Positions 48,603 to 57,146 of a DNA stretch of 64,000 nt are shown piece by piece. The first letter of the stretch is position 1. Each line of letters opens with the position of its first letter. The stretch comes from JADJRH01 sp046351455 (GTDB lineage Bacteria; Myxococcota_A; Polyangia; Polyangiales; Polyangiaceae). Position numbers and translations under genes: made by a program. The notes beneath the pieces are model-generated. The model searched no databases, was not told the origin of the DNA, and worked only from the letters and a program-made list of their open reading frames with translations. The stretch lies in assembly GCA_046351455.1 (NCBI GenBank), contig JAXLYM010000002.1:248001-312000 (forward strand), given 5' to 3'.

Positions 48603-50546
48603 TTATTTGGAGAAGGCCGAGCCGCCCCACTTGTAGCGAACAGGCTTGTTGCTGGAGATGGGGAGAATCAAGGGCTCGTAGCCGCCGACGGGGCTGATGT
48701 CCTGGTTGAAGGGATAGGTCTTGTCCGTCCAGCCGACGAATTTGCCCGGCCCGAGCTCCAGCTCCGTGGCCTTGCCGCCCGCGGAGAAGGTGATGTTGCC
48801 AGTCACCTTGTTCGAGCCGATCCCGCGGCCCAGCTCGGCGGCGAAGATGCGCTTCAGGCTCTCTCCCTGGACCTGGAAGATGAGCACGACCTCACGGTCG
48901 ACCGTGCCACCGCCCGCTTCCTTCGGGGCGTTCGCGTGGAGAACACCTTTGACGATGATCTCCGCCTTTCCGTCGCCGGTCACGTCGCGCGCGGTGAGCT
49001 CCGTGATGTCGCTCGCGGAGGCGAACTGCTGGAGCGTCAAGTACGAGTAGCCGGTGCCGCTCTTGAAGCCCTTGCCGAAGAGGACGATGTCTTTCTCGTG
49101 GACTAGAATACGCTCTGTTTGTTTGTCGCCGACGACGTCGATCGCCATGTCGAACCGGGGTTTGCCGGAGGCGCCGCGGTCCTTCTTGTACATCGCGTAC
49201 ACCTGATCGAGCAGCTCCGCCGCGCTGGGGGCCGGGACCTTCGGTGTCGCCACGGCCGTCGCGACTGGCGTCGTCGAGGCGGGGGCCGGCGTCGCCTCCT
49301 GCTTCTCTTCGGCGCTCTTCGTGAATTTGGAGCCGTCGTATTTGTACGTCTGCGACTTGATGGTTCCCCACGGCAACAAGGCCGGATCGAAGCTGCCTTC
49401 GGTCGCCTCCTTGTAGTTGCCCGCGTTCCACTTGGTGACGGTGCCCGGCTCGAACTTGAAGGCCGTCTTGCTGCCGTCCGCGGTGAGCGTGACCGCGTTT
49501 TCGAGGGTGCCGTCCGCGGTGACGATCGCGACTTCGTGCGTGAGGATCGGATTCGGCACGTCGTTCTTGCCGAACCAGAGGACCTGATACGTCTCGCGGT
49601 ATTTGGTGGAGGAGCCGAATCGCTTGCGGATCAGGATCTCTTGCTGTCCGTCGCCGGTGACGTCGCGCAGCTCGCACGCGGGGACCATGCCAGCCCCAGA
49701 GTCGACTCCGAGGTCCGAATAGTAATACTCCGAGCCTTTGCGGAAGCCGGAGCCGAGGACCACGAGGTACCGCTCGTAGACGAGGACGCGCTCCTTCATC
49801 GAGTCGCCGGCCACGTCGCCGAGGAGGTTGTATTTGGGGGCGCCCTTGAGGCCTTTCTCTTTGATGAGGCCGTCCGCGAGGGCTTGTTCGGACTCGGTCG
49901 CTAGCTGGGGCAGAGAGGCGTATGCGGTGGAGGAGGCGGTGCCGGCGACGAGGTCCACGCTCGCGCCGTCGGCGTCGTGCACGAAGAGGGCGCCGCGGAG
50001 GCCGACGCGCACGCTGGAGGCCATCGCGAAGGCGGACCAGGGGATCTGCGCCTCCACGCTCCAGCCGGTCTTGCTGGGGGCCTCCACGACCTTCGCGCCG
50101 GTGATCGCCTTGCCGCCGAGCTTGGCGCTGCCTGGGGTCTTGCCGGGGTCGCCGGGGGCGATCTCGACTTCGTACGTGGTGCCGCCGGGGAAGCCGAGGA
50201 CCATCACGAGGTGATCGAGGCCGGGCTTGAAGGTGTCGTCCGTGACGTCGGCCGCGACGTAGAGGTTCGTGGCGTCGTAGACGATGCCGGCCTTCGCTTC
50301 GAGATCGGGCTTCGCCGGCTTGCCTTTGACCGCGACGCCGAGGGAGCTGAGGCCCGTCCACTCTTTCGGGACGCCGTCGAGCTTGATGGTCTTCGCCTCG
50401 ATCAGGTCCGCTCGGAGCGCCGTCTGTGCGGCCGCGATCCCTGGCAACGCGACCGTGCCGATCGCGATCGCGGAGGCGCCGAGGAGGGCCGGGAGGAAGC
50501 GCCGAAGCGCGCGCTTTTGCCTGGTTTGCTGGTCGTGAAGCGGCAT
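48603..50546 (-). CDS. Exported CBM9/DOMON-like and FG-GAP-like protein
   Basis: A 647-residue protein with a long signal sequence (cleavage near AAAQ, residue 41). Residues 45-210 form a beta-sandwich recalling CBM9/DOMON domains (IKLDGVPKEWTGL...AGIVYDATNLYVAADVTDD). Two regions later carry DVTGDGQQEILI and DVTGDGKAEIIV, which resemble FG-GAP or calcium-binding propeller strands. It is 75 bp upstream of the CHAT gene on the same strand and may share its transcript. Function is unknown. Confidence 0.7.
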   Translation of the reverse strand: MPLHDQQTRQKRALRRFLPALLGASAIAIGTVALPGIAAAQTALRADLIEAKTIKLDGVPKEWTGLSSLGVAVKGKPAKPDLEAKAGIVYDATNLYVAADVTDDTFKPGLDHLVMVLGFPGGTTYEVEIAPGDPGKTPGSAKLGGKAITGAKVVEAPSKTGWSVEAQIPWSAFAMASSVRVGLRGALFVHDADGASVDLVAGTASSTAYASLPQLATESEQALADGLIKEKGLKGAPKYNLLGDVAGDSMKERVLVYERYLVVLGSGFRKGSEYYYSDLGVDSGAGMVPACELRDVTGDGQQEILIRKRFGSSTKYRETYQVLWFGKNDVPNPILTHEVAIVTADGTLENAVTLTADGSKTAFKFEPGTVTKWNAGNYKEATEGSFDPALLPWGTIKSQTYKYDGSKFTKSAEEKQEATPAPASTTPVATAVATPKVPAPSAAELLDQVYAMYKKDRGASGKPRFDMAIDVVGDKQTERILVHEKDIVLFGKGFKSGTGYSYLTLQQFASASDITELTARDVTGDGKAEIIVKGVLHANAPKEAGGGTVDREVVLIFQVQGESLKRIFAAELGRGIGSNKVTGNITFSAGGKATELELGPGKFVGWTDKTYPFNQDISPVGGYEPLILPISSNKPVRYKWGGSAFSK

Positions 50547-50641
50547 CGGTAGGGGCTTGGACGGTGGCTCCGTCCGATTTGTTCGCGGATGTTAGCCGGC
50601 GACCGAAAAAAAGGGACCCCGACCAGAGGACCCAGCTTCGT

Positions 50642-53557
50642 TTAGCTGGTCGAGCGGGCGCTGGGCGGCGGCTCTTCGGTGACGGGATCGGACGGCTGGA
50701 TCGCGCGGTAAACGAACTTCGCCAGCTCGACCAAGGGGATGATCACGGCGGAGAGGGCGAGCAGGATCCACCACTCGCGGCCGGTCATGTCGAAGGTCTT
50801 GAATACAGGCTGTAGGCCCGGCACGAGGACGGCCACCAGGTGGATGGCGGCGCTCGCGATGACCGCGATGAGGAGCGGCTTCGAGAGCAGCGGCGTGAGG
50901 CTCACGATGCTGCGCTTGGGGCTGCGACAGCTGAAGGCGTGAAAGAGAGGCGACAGCGCGAGGAGCGAGAACGCCATCGCGCGCGTGCGGTCGAGCGCCG
51001 CCGAGTCCTGCTGCGAGGTGGCGTAGAGGAGCACCGCGGCCGCGCCCATGACGACGCCGACGTACAGCATGCCGAGGTAGTCGCGCGCGTTGAGCAGGCC
51101 CTCCGACGTGGAGCGCGGCGGCTCGTTCATGAGGTGCGCGTCCGGCGGATCGATGCCGAGCGCGAGCGCGGGCGCGCCGTTCGTCACGAGGTTGATCCAC
51201 AGGATCATGAGCGGCGTGAGCGGCGGCCACTTGCCGAAGAAGCTCACGATGAACACCGCCACGAGCAGGCCCATGTTCGACGAGAGCAAGAAGAAGATGA
51301 ACTTCTGGATGTTGCGGTAGATCGCGCGGCCCTCGCGCACGGCCTCCACGATCGTGGCGAAGTTGTCGTCCGCGAGGACGAGGTCCGCCGCCTGCCGCGC
51401 GACGTCGGTGCCGGCCTGCCCCATCGCGACGCCGATGTGCGCTTCGCGGAGGGCCGGCGCGTCGTTCACGCCGTCCCCGGTCATGGCCACGACGTGACCC
51501 TTCGCCTTGAACGCTCGTACGATCCGGAGCTTCTGCTCCGCCGTCGTACGGGCGAACACGCGCAGGCTCATGATGCGGTCGGAGAGCTCTTCGTCCGTGA
51601 GGTCCGCGAGCTCGGAGCCGCTGATCGCCTCGTCGCCCTCGTCCCAGAGGCCGATCTCCTGCGCGATCGCCGTCGCGGTGAGGCGGTGATCGCCGGTGAT
51701 CATGACCGCGCGGATGCCGGCGCGCTTGCACGTGGCGACGGCCGCGCGCACGCCGGAGCGCGGCGGGTCCATCATGCCGACGAGGCCGAGGAACGTGAGC
51801 TCCCGCTCCACCTCTTCGGCCGAGGCGGCGGACGCCATGGAGCGCGGCGGGATCGACATCGCCGGGTGGCCGCTCTCGGGCATCGGCGGCTCCTGGCCTT
51901 TGCGGACGCGGCGGCAGATCGCGAGCACGCGGAGGGCGCTGGAGCTCATGCGATCGGCCTCGGCGAGGATCTGGTCGCGGTCCTCGTCGGTGAGGCCGCG
52001 GACGCCTTCGTTCTCGGCGATCTTCACGCACCGGGGCAGGAGGATGTCGACGGAGCCCTTCACGTGCACGATGTCGCGGCCGGAGCGATCGCGCGTGACG
52101 ACCGTCATGCGCTTGCGATCGCTGTCGAACGGCAGCTCCGCGATCACCTCGTGCGCGGGCAGCATGCTCTCGCGCGACATCTGGCCCTTCGCCGCGAGCG
52201 TGAGGAGCGCGCCCTCGGTCGGGTCGCCGACGATGCGCCACCGCTTCGTCTCCGCGTCCTGCTCGAGCTGCGCGTTGTTGCAGAGCGCCGCGGTCGCGAG
52301 CGTGTACACGAGCGGCGCCGGCAATTTTTCGGGCGCCTTGTCGTCGCCGTCGAGGATCTTCCCCTTCGGATCGTAGCCCTCGCCGGTGACCGTGTACGTG
52401 CGCTTGCCCGCGTACACGGAGCGCACCGTCATCTCGTTCGCGGTGAGCGTGCCGGTCTTGTCGGAGGCGATGATCGTCGCGGCGCCGAGCGTCTCCACCG
52501 CGGCGAGCTTGCGGACGATGGCGCCGCGCTTCGCCATGCGCTGCATCCCGAGCGCGAGCGTGATCGTCGTGATCGCGGGCAACCCCTCGGGGATCGCGGC
52601 GACGGCGAGGCTCACCGCCTCGAGCAGGAGATCGTGCAGCGGGCGGATCGGCGTGCCGGGCATCACGAAGCGGCGCAGATAGCCCCAGACGAGCAGCACC
52701 ACCGACAGCGCGAGGCAGACCTTGAGGATGATCTTGCCGAACGACTCGAGGCGCTCCTCCAGCGGCGTCTTCTGATCGCCGACGGACTGGATCATCTCGC
52801 CGATGCGGCCGAGCTCGCTCTTCGAGCCCGTCGCCGTCACGATCGCGCGGCCTTTCCCGCGGATGATCGTGGTGCCGGTGAAGATCATCGTGACGCGGTC
52901 GGCGAGGGGCGCGTCCTCCGCCACGGGGGCGAGCGCGTCCTTCTGGATCGAGGCGCTCTCGCCGGTGAGCGAGGCCTCTTCGGTCGCGAGGTCGATCGCC
53001 TGCACGAGGCGCGCGTCCGCGGGGATCGCGTCGCCGGCCTCGAGCTCGAGCAGATCGCCGGGCACCACGTCCTCCGCGGAGATCACGGAGACCTTGCCGG
53101 CGCGGCGGACGCGGGCGGCGGGCGCGGACAGCTTCTGCAGCGCGTCCAGCGCGGCCTCGGCGCGGCGCTCCTGGTAGTAGCCGAGGAACGCGTTGAGCAC
53201 GACGATGAGGAGGATCGCGATCGCGTCGCCGAAGCGCGTGAGGAACCCGAGCTTCGCGGCCTCTCCGGTGAAGCCGACGCCGATCGCGATCACCGCCGCC
53301 GCGAGCAGCGTGAGCACGAGGGGGTTCGCGAACTGGTCGAGGATGCGGAGGATCGCGCTCTTCTTCTCGGGCTCCGGCAGCTTGTTCTTGCCGTGCTTTT
53401 CGAGGCGACCGGCGGCGTCCTCGTCGGTGAGGCCGTCGGTGGACGAGACGGCCACGCGCGCGAGGAAGGCCTTCACATCCTCCGCGTGGACCGGCGGGTG
53501 CTCGTGCAATCCTCCGCTCGTGCGCTTCTTCCCGTCGGAGGGTTTGGAGGAGGACAT
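50642..53557 (-). CDS. P-type calcium-type cation ATPase
   Basis: A 971-residue P2A-type ATPase: N-terminal cation-ATPase domain, actuator motif LTGESA (about 198), M4 ion-binding motif AIPEGLPA (about 325), phosphorylation site DKTGTLT (about 363), hinge MTGDGVNDAPAL (about 690) and about ten membrane helices. PEGLP in M4 points to Ca2+ (SERCA/PMR1 type) rather than heavy metals. It overlaps the pspA stop by one base (TGATG), coupling the two genes. Confidence 0.92.
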   Translation of the reverse strand: MSSSKPSDGKKRTSGGLHEHPPVHAEDVKAFLARVAVSSTDGLTDEDAAGRLEKHGKNKLPEPEKKSAILRILDQFANPLVLTLLAAAVIAIGVGFTGEAAKLGFLTRFGDAIAILLIVVLNAFLGYYQERRAEAALDALQKLSAPAARVRRAGKVSVISAEDVVPGDLLELEAGDAIPADARLVQAIDLATEEASLTGESASIQKDALAPVAEDAPLADRVTMIFTGTTIIRGKGRAIVTATGSKSELGRIGEMIQSVGDQKTPLEERLESFGKIILKVCLALSVVLLVWGYLRRFVMPGTPIRPLHDLLLEAVSLAVAAIPEGLPAITTITLALGMQRMAKRGAIVRKLAAVETLGAATIIASDKTGTLTANEMTVRSVYAGKRTYTVTGEGYDPKGKILDGDDKAPEKLPAPLVYTLATAALCNNAQLEQDAETKRWRIVGDPTEGALLTLAAKGQMSRESMLPAHEVIAELPFDSDRKRMTVVTRDRSGRDIVHVKGSVDILLPRCVKIAENEGVRGLTDEDRDQILAEADRMSSSALRVLAICRRVRKGQEPPMPESGHPAMSIPPRSMASAASAEEVERELTFLGLVGMMDPPRSGVRAAVATCKRAGIRAVMITGDHRLTATAIAQEIGLWDEGDEAISGSELADLTDEELSDRIMSLRVFARTTAEQKLRIVRAFKAKGHVVAMTGDGVNDAPALREAHIGVAMGQAGTDVARQAADLVLADDNFATIVEAVREGRAIYRNIQKFIFFLLSSNMGLLVAVFIVSFFGKWPPLTPLMILWINLVTNGAPALALGIDPPDAHLMNEPPRSTSEGLLNARDYLGMLYVGVVMGAAAVLLYATSQQDSAALDRTRAMAFSLLALSPLFHAFSCRSPKRSIVSLTPLLSKPLLIAVIASAAIHLVAVLVPGLQPVFKTFDMTGREWWILLALSAVIIPLVELAKFVYRAIQPSDPVTEEPPPSARSTS

Positions 53558-54393
53558 CAGCGCTTCATCCGCGCCTGCTCACGCTGCTCTTCGGCCTCGA
53601 GCTCCGCGATCGCGGCGGCGAGGTCGTCCTGCTCGGCCTGCGAGATGCGGGCGGGCGCGGTGGACGCGGGGGCCTCCGCGACGCGGCCGGGCGCGACGAC
53701 CTCCTTCGGAGGCTCGGGCGGGAGCACGCCCATCTTGCGCTTCAGGGCCGCGAGATCGTCCTCGGCGCCCTGGTTCACTTCCATCTCGGCGAACTTGTGC
53801 TGGAGCGTGTCGCCCGTGTACTGCTCCGCGAGCTCGCTCGTGGCCTCGGCCTCGGCCTCGATCTGATCGATCTTGGTCGACATGCGCTCGAACGTCTCGA
53901 AGGCGGAGGCGTTCTGGAGGCCGCTCATGGTCTCCTGAATGGCCTTCTGCGCCTCGGCGCGCTTCTTCCGCGCGATGAGGACGTTCTTCTTGCGCTTCGC
54001 CTCCTCGATCTTGTTGTTGAGCATGCGAAGCGCCGTCTTGAGCTGATCGACGGCCTGCTTCTGCTTCGTCCACTGGTCCTTCAGCGTGGTGGCGAGCTGC
54101 TCGTGCTCCTTCTTGCGGGCGAGCGCCTCCTTCGCGAGGTTGTCGTCGCCGGCCTTGATCGCGAGCATCGCGCGGCGCTCCCACTCGGCGGCGTTCGCGG
54201 CCTCCTGCTCGGCCTGCTTGGCGAGGCGCTTCTCGTCGGCGATCGCGACGGCCACCTGCTTCTTGGCCTCGATCAGCTGGTTGGCCATGTCGATGACGAC
54301 CTGGTTCAGCATCTTCTCCGGGTCTTCGGATTTGCTGATGAGGTCGTTCAGGTTCGACTTAATGAGGGTGGCGAGACGCGCGAAGATTCCCAT
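53557..54393 (-). CDS. pspA: PspA/IM30/Vipp1-family membrane-stress protein
   Basis: A 278-residue coiled-coil protein with the family start MGIFARLATLIKSNLNDLI and long heptad-rich helices (about 25-200), followed by an acidic region and a Lys/Arg end. It would polymerise on the inner membrane during envelope stress. A C-terminal helix (ISQAEQDDLAAAIAELEAEE) extends beyond the canonical PspA core. It is coupled to the downstream cation ATPase. Confidence 0.88.
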   Translation of the reverse strand: MGIFARLATLIKSNLNDLISKSEDPEKMLNQVVIDMANQLIEAKKQVAVAIADEKRLAKQAEQEAANAAEWERRAMLAIKAGDDNLAKEALARKKEHEQLATTLKDQWTKQKQAVDQLKTALRMLNNKIEEAKRKKNVLIARKKRAEAQKAIQETMSGLQNASAFETFERMSTKIDQIEAEAEATSELAEQYTGDTLQHKFAEMEVNQGAEDDLAALKRKMGVLPPEPPKEVVAPGRVAEAPASTAPARISQAEQDDLAAAIAELEAEEQREQARMKR

Positions 54394-54476
54394 GGTCCTT
54401 GTTGCCTTCCGCGAGGCGGTGATCGCAGAGGCCCCGAGGCCGGACGATCGCGCCGGCCCCGGAGCACGAAGAGGTT

Positions 54477-54866
54477 TTACGACCGAGCAGCGGCGAACAA
54501 ACCGGGCGCTTGCCGCACGAGCGCGAGGTCGAGATCGCTCAGCGTGGCCTCGAGCTCGTTGATGTCGAGGTTGTCCAGCGCGAGCGCGCCCGACAGCACG
54601 ACGGTGTGCCCCTCGATGCCGTACGACACGTGCATCAGGTCGGACGCGTTGTGCTCGAGGAGGCGCTGGTAGAGCCTCAGCTTGTGCGTCGCGTCCTCGG
54701 GCACGGCGCCGATCGTGACGCGGAACACCACGATCGGCGGGGCGACCTGGATCGCGATCGGCGGGAGGTTCGCGCCGGTGGAGACGAGCAGCGTGCCGTT
54801 CTGGTCTTCGAACCGACGGTCGAGCTGGTAGAGGTAAGTTTCGACGTCCTCTCGGGTCCGGGGCAT
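54477..54866 (-). CDS. YbjN/CesT-like small chaperone or regulator domain protein
   Basis: A 129-residue acidic alpha/beta protein (REDVETYLYQLDRRFEDQNG...IAIQVAPPIVVFRVTIGAVPED) with the secretion-chaperone-like fold of the YbjN/T3S-chaperone group. The ATG at 54866 begins MPRTRED; a longer start at 54884 is possible. It lies 84 bp upstream of pspA on the same strand and may be part of the same stress operon. No partner is evident. Confidence 0.65.
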   Translation of the reverse strand: MPRTREDVETYLYQLDRRFEDQNGTLLVSTGANLPPIAIQVAPPIVVFRVTIGAVPEDATHKLRLYQRLLEHNASDLMHVSYGIEGHTVVLSGALALDNLDINELEATLSDLDLALVRQAPGLFAAARS

Positions 54867-54924
54867 GGGGTGCGCAGCGTACAAGGCTCGCCGCCTCCGG
54901 GCTACCGAATCGAACGGAGCGGCG

Positions 54925-55632
54925 TCACTCGATGGAGACGGTGACCTTGGCGTCGTAGCTGCCGGGAGACGCGTATTTCAGGCCGGAGAGCACGCCGACG
55001 ACGCAGCGGGCGGCGTCCTCGCTCTTCGCGTCGACCCCGCTCACGCCCACGGTCGTGGCCTTGCCGTCGGTGCCCACGTAGAGCGTGGCCTTCATCGGGC
55101 CGGCGCCGGCGTCCGTGCGGCACTTCGAGAGGGTCAGCTTGGCCCGCTTGTACGCGTCGCCCATGCGCGCCTCGCTCCACTCGACGGGGGGGCGGTTCTC
55201 GTCGCCGGGATCGAAGCCGAAGCTCGTGTCGGCGTTGCCCTCCTTGCCGCCGACGGGCTTCGGCCACGTCTGCTGCTTCAGGACGCCGAGCATGCACTCC
55301 TCGGTCGCGCGGTCACCGAGCGTGGACTCCTTCAAAAAGGCGTATTTGGTGGAGCCGTCCTCCGCGACGCGCACCGCGAGCTTCACGTCGCCCGCGAGCA
55401 GCTCGTTGCGGCCGACGCCCTGCGCGTAGCACTGCTTGAGCGCGCCCGACGCCTTGTCGAACACGGCCTGCACCTTGTTCGCGTCGAGCGCGCCGACCTC
55501 GGATTCGACCGAGGGGACGACGGCCTTGTGCGTGGGCGCGGGCGTGTCGTCCTTCGGTCCGTCGACTGGTTTCGGGGTGCTGCTGCACGCGGCGAGCGCG
55601 ATCGAGAGGCTGAGGAGGACCGCCCGCTTCAT
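54925..55632 (-). CDS. AgmX/PglI C-terminal-domain lipoprotein
   Basis: A 235-residue lipoprotein (lipobox LAAC near residue 16, Pro/Asp-rich linker) with two copies of the AgmX/PglI-type domain, each containing a Cys pair (about 68 and 109: LKQCYAQG...TEECMLGVL; about 170 and 208: LSKCRTD...AARCVVGVL). The domain is widespread in myxobacteria and linked to gliding and envelope functions. It is 4 bp upstream of the acyl-CoA dehydrogenase stop; the two may form an operon by chance. Confidence 0.75.
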   Translation of the reverse strand: MKRAVLLSLSIALAACSSTPKPVDGPKDDTPAPTHKAVVPSVESEVGALDANKVQAVFDKASGALKQCYAQGVGRNELLAGDVKLAVRVAEDGSTKYAFLKESTLGDRATEECMLGVLKQQTWPKPVGGKEGNADTSFGFDPGDENRPPVEWSEARMGDAYKRAKLTLSKCRTDAGAGPMKATLYVGTDGKATTVGVSGVDAKSEDAARCVVGVLSGLKYASPGSYDAKVTVSIE

Positions 55633-55635
55633 CGA

Positions 55636-56796
55636 TCAACCTCGCAGCATGTTGGCGGCGACGACGATCCGCTGGATCTCGCTCGTGCCTTCGTACAGCT
55701 CGGTGATGCGGGCGTCGCGGTAGTGGCGCTCGACCGCGTACTCGGTGGTGTAGCCGTAGCCGCCGTGCACCTGGATCGCCTTGTGCGCGATGCGGGTCGC
55801 CGCCTCCGACGCGAAGAGCTTGGCCATCGCGCTCTCGGCCGTGTGCTTCACGTTCTTGTCGGTGGCGGACTTGTCCTTGAGGTACGCCGCGCGCAGCGTG
55901 AGGAGGCGCGCCGCCTCGTACTCCGTGGTCATGTCGGCGATCATGAACTGGATCGCCTGCAGGCCCGCGATCACGCCGCCGAAGGCCTTGCGCTCCTTCG
56001 CGTACGTGATCGACCGATCGATCGCGGCCTTCGAGATGCCGAGCGCCTGCGCCGCGATGCCGATGCGGCCGCCGTCGAGCGTGACCATCGCGACCTTGAA
56101 GCCCTGGCCCTCTTCGCCGAGCACGTACTCCTTCGGCACGGTCACGTTGTCGAAGTAGATCGAGCACGAGTGCGCGGCCTTGATGCCCATCTTCTCGTCG
56201 TGCGGCGCGAGCGTGAACCCGGGCATCCCGCGCTTGAGGATGAGCGCCGTGTGCTTCGGCTTCTCGGGGTGCGGCGAGGTGACGGCGAACACGATGATGT
56301 GCTCGGCCTCGGGGCCGCAGGTGATGAAGTTCTTCGAGCCGTTGAGGAGCCAGCTCCCGTCGCCCTGCTTCTCGGCGACGGTCTTCATCGTGCGCGCGTC
56401 GGAGCCGGACGCTGGCTCGGTCAGGCCGAAGGCGCCGAGGATCTTGCCCTGCGCGGTCGGCGTGAGGATCTCCTTCTTCTGCCACTCGGTGCCGAACTTG
56501 TAGAGCGGATCGCAGAAGAGCGAGTTGTTGACGCTCATGATGACGCCGCTCGAGGCGCACGCGCGGCTCACCTCTTCCATCACGAGCACGTAGCTCACGG
56601 TGTCGAGGCCGGCGCCGCCGTACTCCGCCGGGATCGCGAGGCCCAAGAACCCGAGCTCCCCCATCTGCTTCACGATCTCGGTCGGCCAGCGGGCCGTCTT
56701 GTCGAGCTCGGCGGCCTTGGGCTCGATCTCGCGCGCGGCGAAGTCGCGGGCGGTCTGGAGGACGAGGGATTGTTCTTCGGTCAGATCGAAGTGCAT
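55636..56796 (-). CDS. Acyl-CoA dehydrogenase
   Basis: A 386-residue FAD enzyme of the short/butyryl-CoA dehydrogenase type: LTEPASGSDA (about 130), FITCG, and YGYTTEYAVERHYRDARI with the expected catalytic base region, where ELYEGTSEIQR carries the usual catalytic Glu. It oxidises an acyl-CoA at the alpha-beta bond, passing electrons to ETF. GGAAGG precedes the ATG. Chain-length specificity cannot be read. Confidence 0.93.
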   Translation of the reverse strand: MHFDLTEEQSLVLQTARDFAAREIEPKAAELDKTARWPTEIVKQMGELGFLGLAIPAEYGGAGLDTVSYVLVMEEVSRACASSGVIMSVNNSLFCDPLYKFGTEWQKKEILTPTAQGKILGAFGLTEPASGSDARTMKTVAEKQGDGSWLLNGSKNFITCGPEAEHIIVFAVTSPHPEKPKHTALILKRGMPGFTLAPHDEKMGIKAAHSCSIYFDNVTVPKEYVLGEEGQGFKVAMVTLDGGRIGIAAQALGISKAAIDRSITYAKERKAFGGVIAGLQAIQFMIADMTTEYEAARLLTLRAAYLKDKSATDKNVKHTAESAMAKLFASEAATRIAHKAIQVHGGYGYTTEYAVERHYRDARITELYEGTSEIQRIVVAANMLRG

Positions 56797-57146
56797 AAAT
56801 GCGCCTTCCGGGTTGCTCCCCGTGCGAGGTCCGAGCGGTTTTAGGGGCGATAGCACGCGGCGCGCAAGCGTTGGTTTTGCGGAGGCTCTGGCGCCGGAGT
56901 CATGGTGGTGTGACCGGCTAATTCCAGCCGTTTGATTGAAAGGGCGGTTCGCGGCGTCTATGCTCGGGCCGCCTTTTTGCACGGCGCACCGGGCGAGGCG
57001 CCGGCATGCATCTCGGGGCGGCACGCGCCGCCCCGCCCCGCCGGCGTAGCCGTCGGGTCCCCACCCCACGCGGGTGGCGCAGCTTGCTCCGCCACGTTCG
57101 GATGTGGTTTCGAATCGCGCTCCGGGATTGAGGTCAAAGGACGATC
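56797..57146. other. 350-bp non-coding gap between divergent genes
   Basis: This gap separates the acyl-CoA dehydrogenase (minus) from a Ser/Thr kinase gene (plus), so it should hold two divergent promoters. It contains a perfect stem, GGGGCGGC-ACGC-GCCGCCCC (57015-57034), and a weaker stem followed by five T residues near 56942-56977. No tRNA cloverleaf or convincing -35/-10 pair was found. Confidence 0.6.

Noticed and set aside
50606..50640. Seven-T tract (minus strand) just after the cation ATPase stop, as a terminator.
   Set aside because: The preceding bases do not form a real stem; only GC-rich direct repeats are present.
57080..57135. GGTTTCGAATC resembles the T-loop of a tRNA.
   Set aside because: The flanking bases do not form a T-stem, and no acceptor, D or anticodon arm can be drawn around it.
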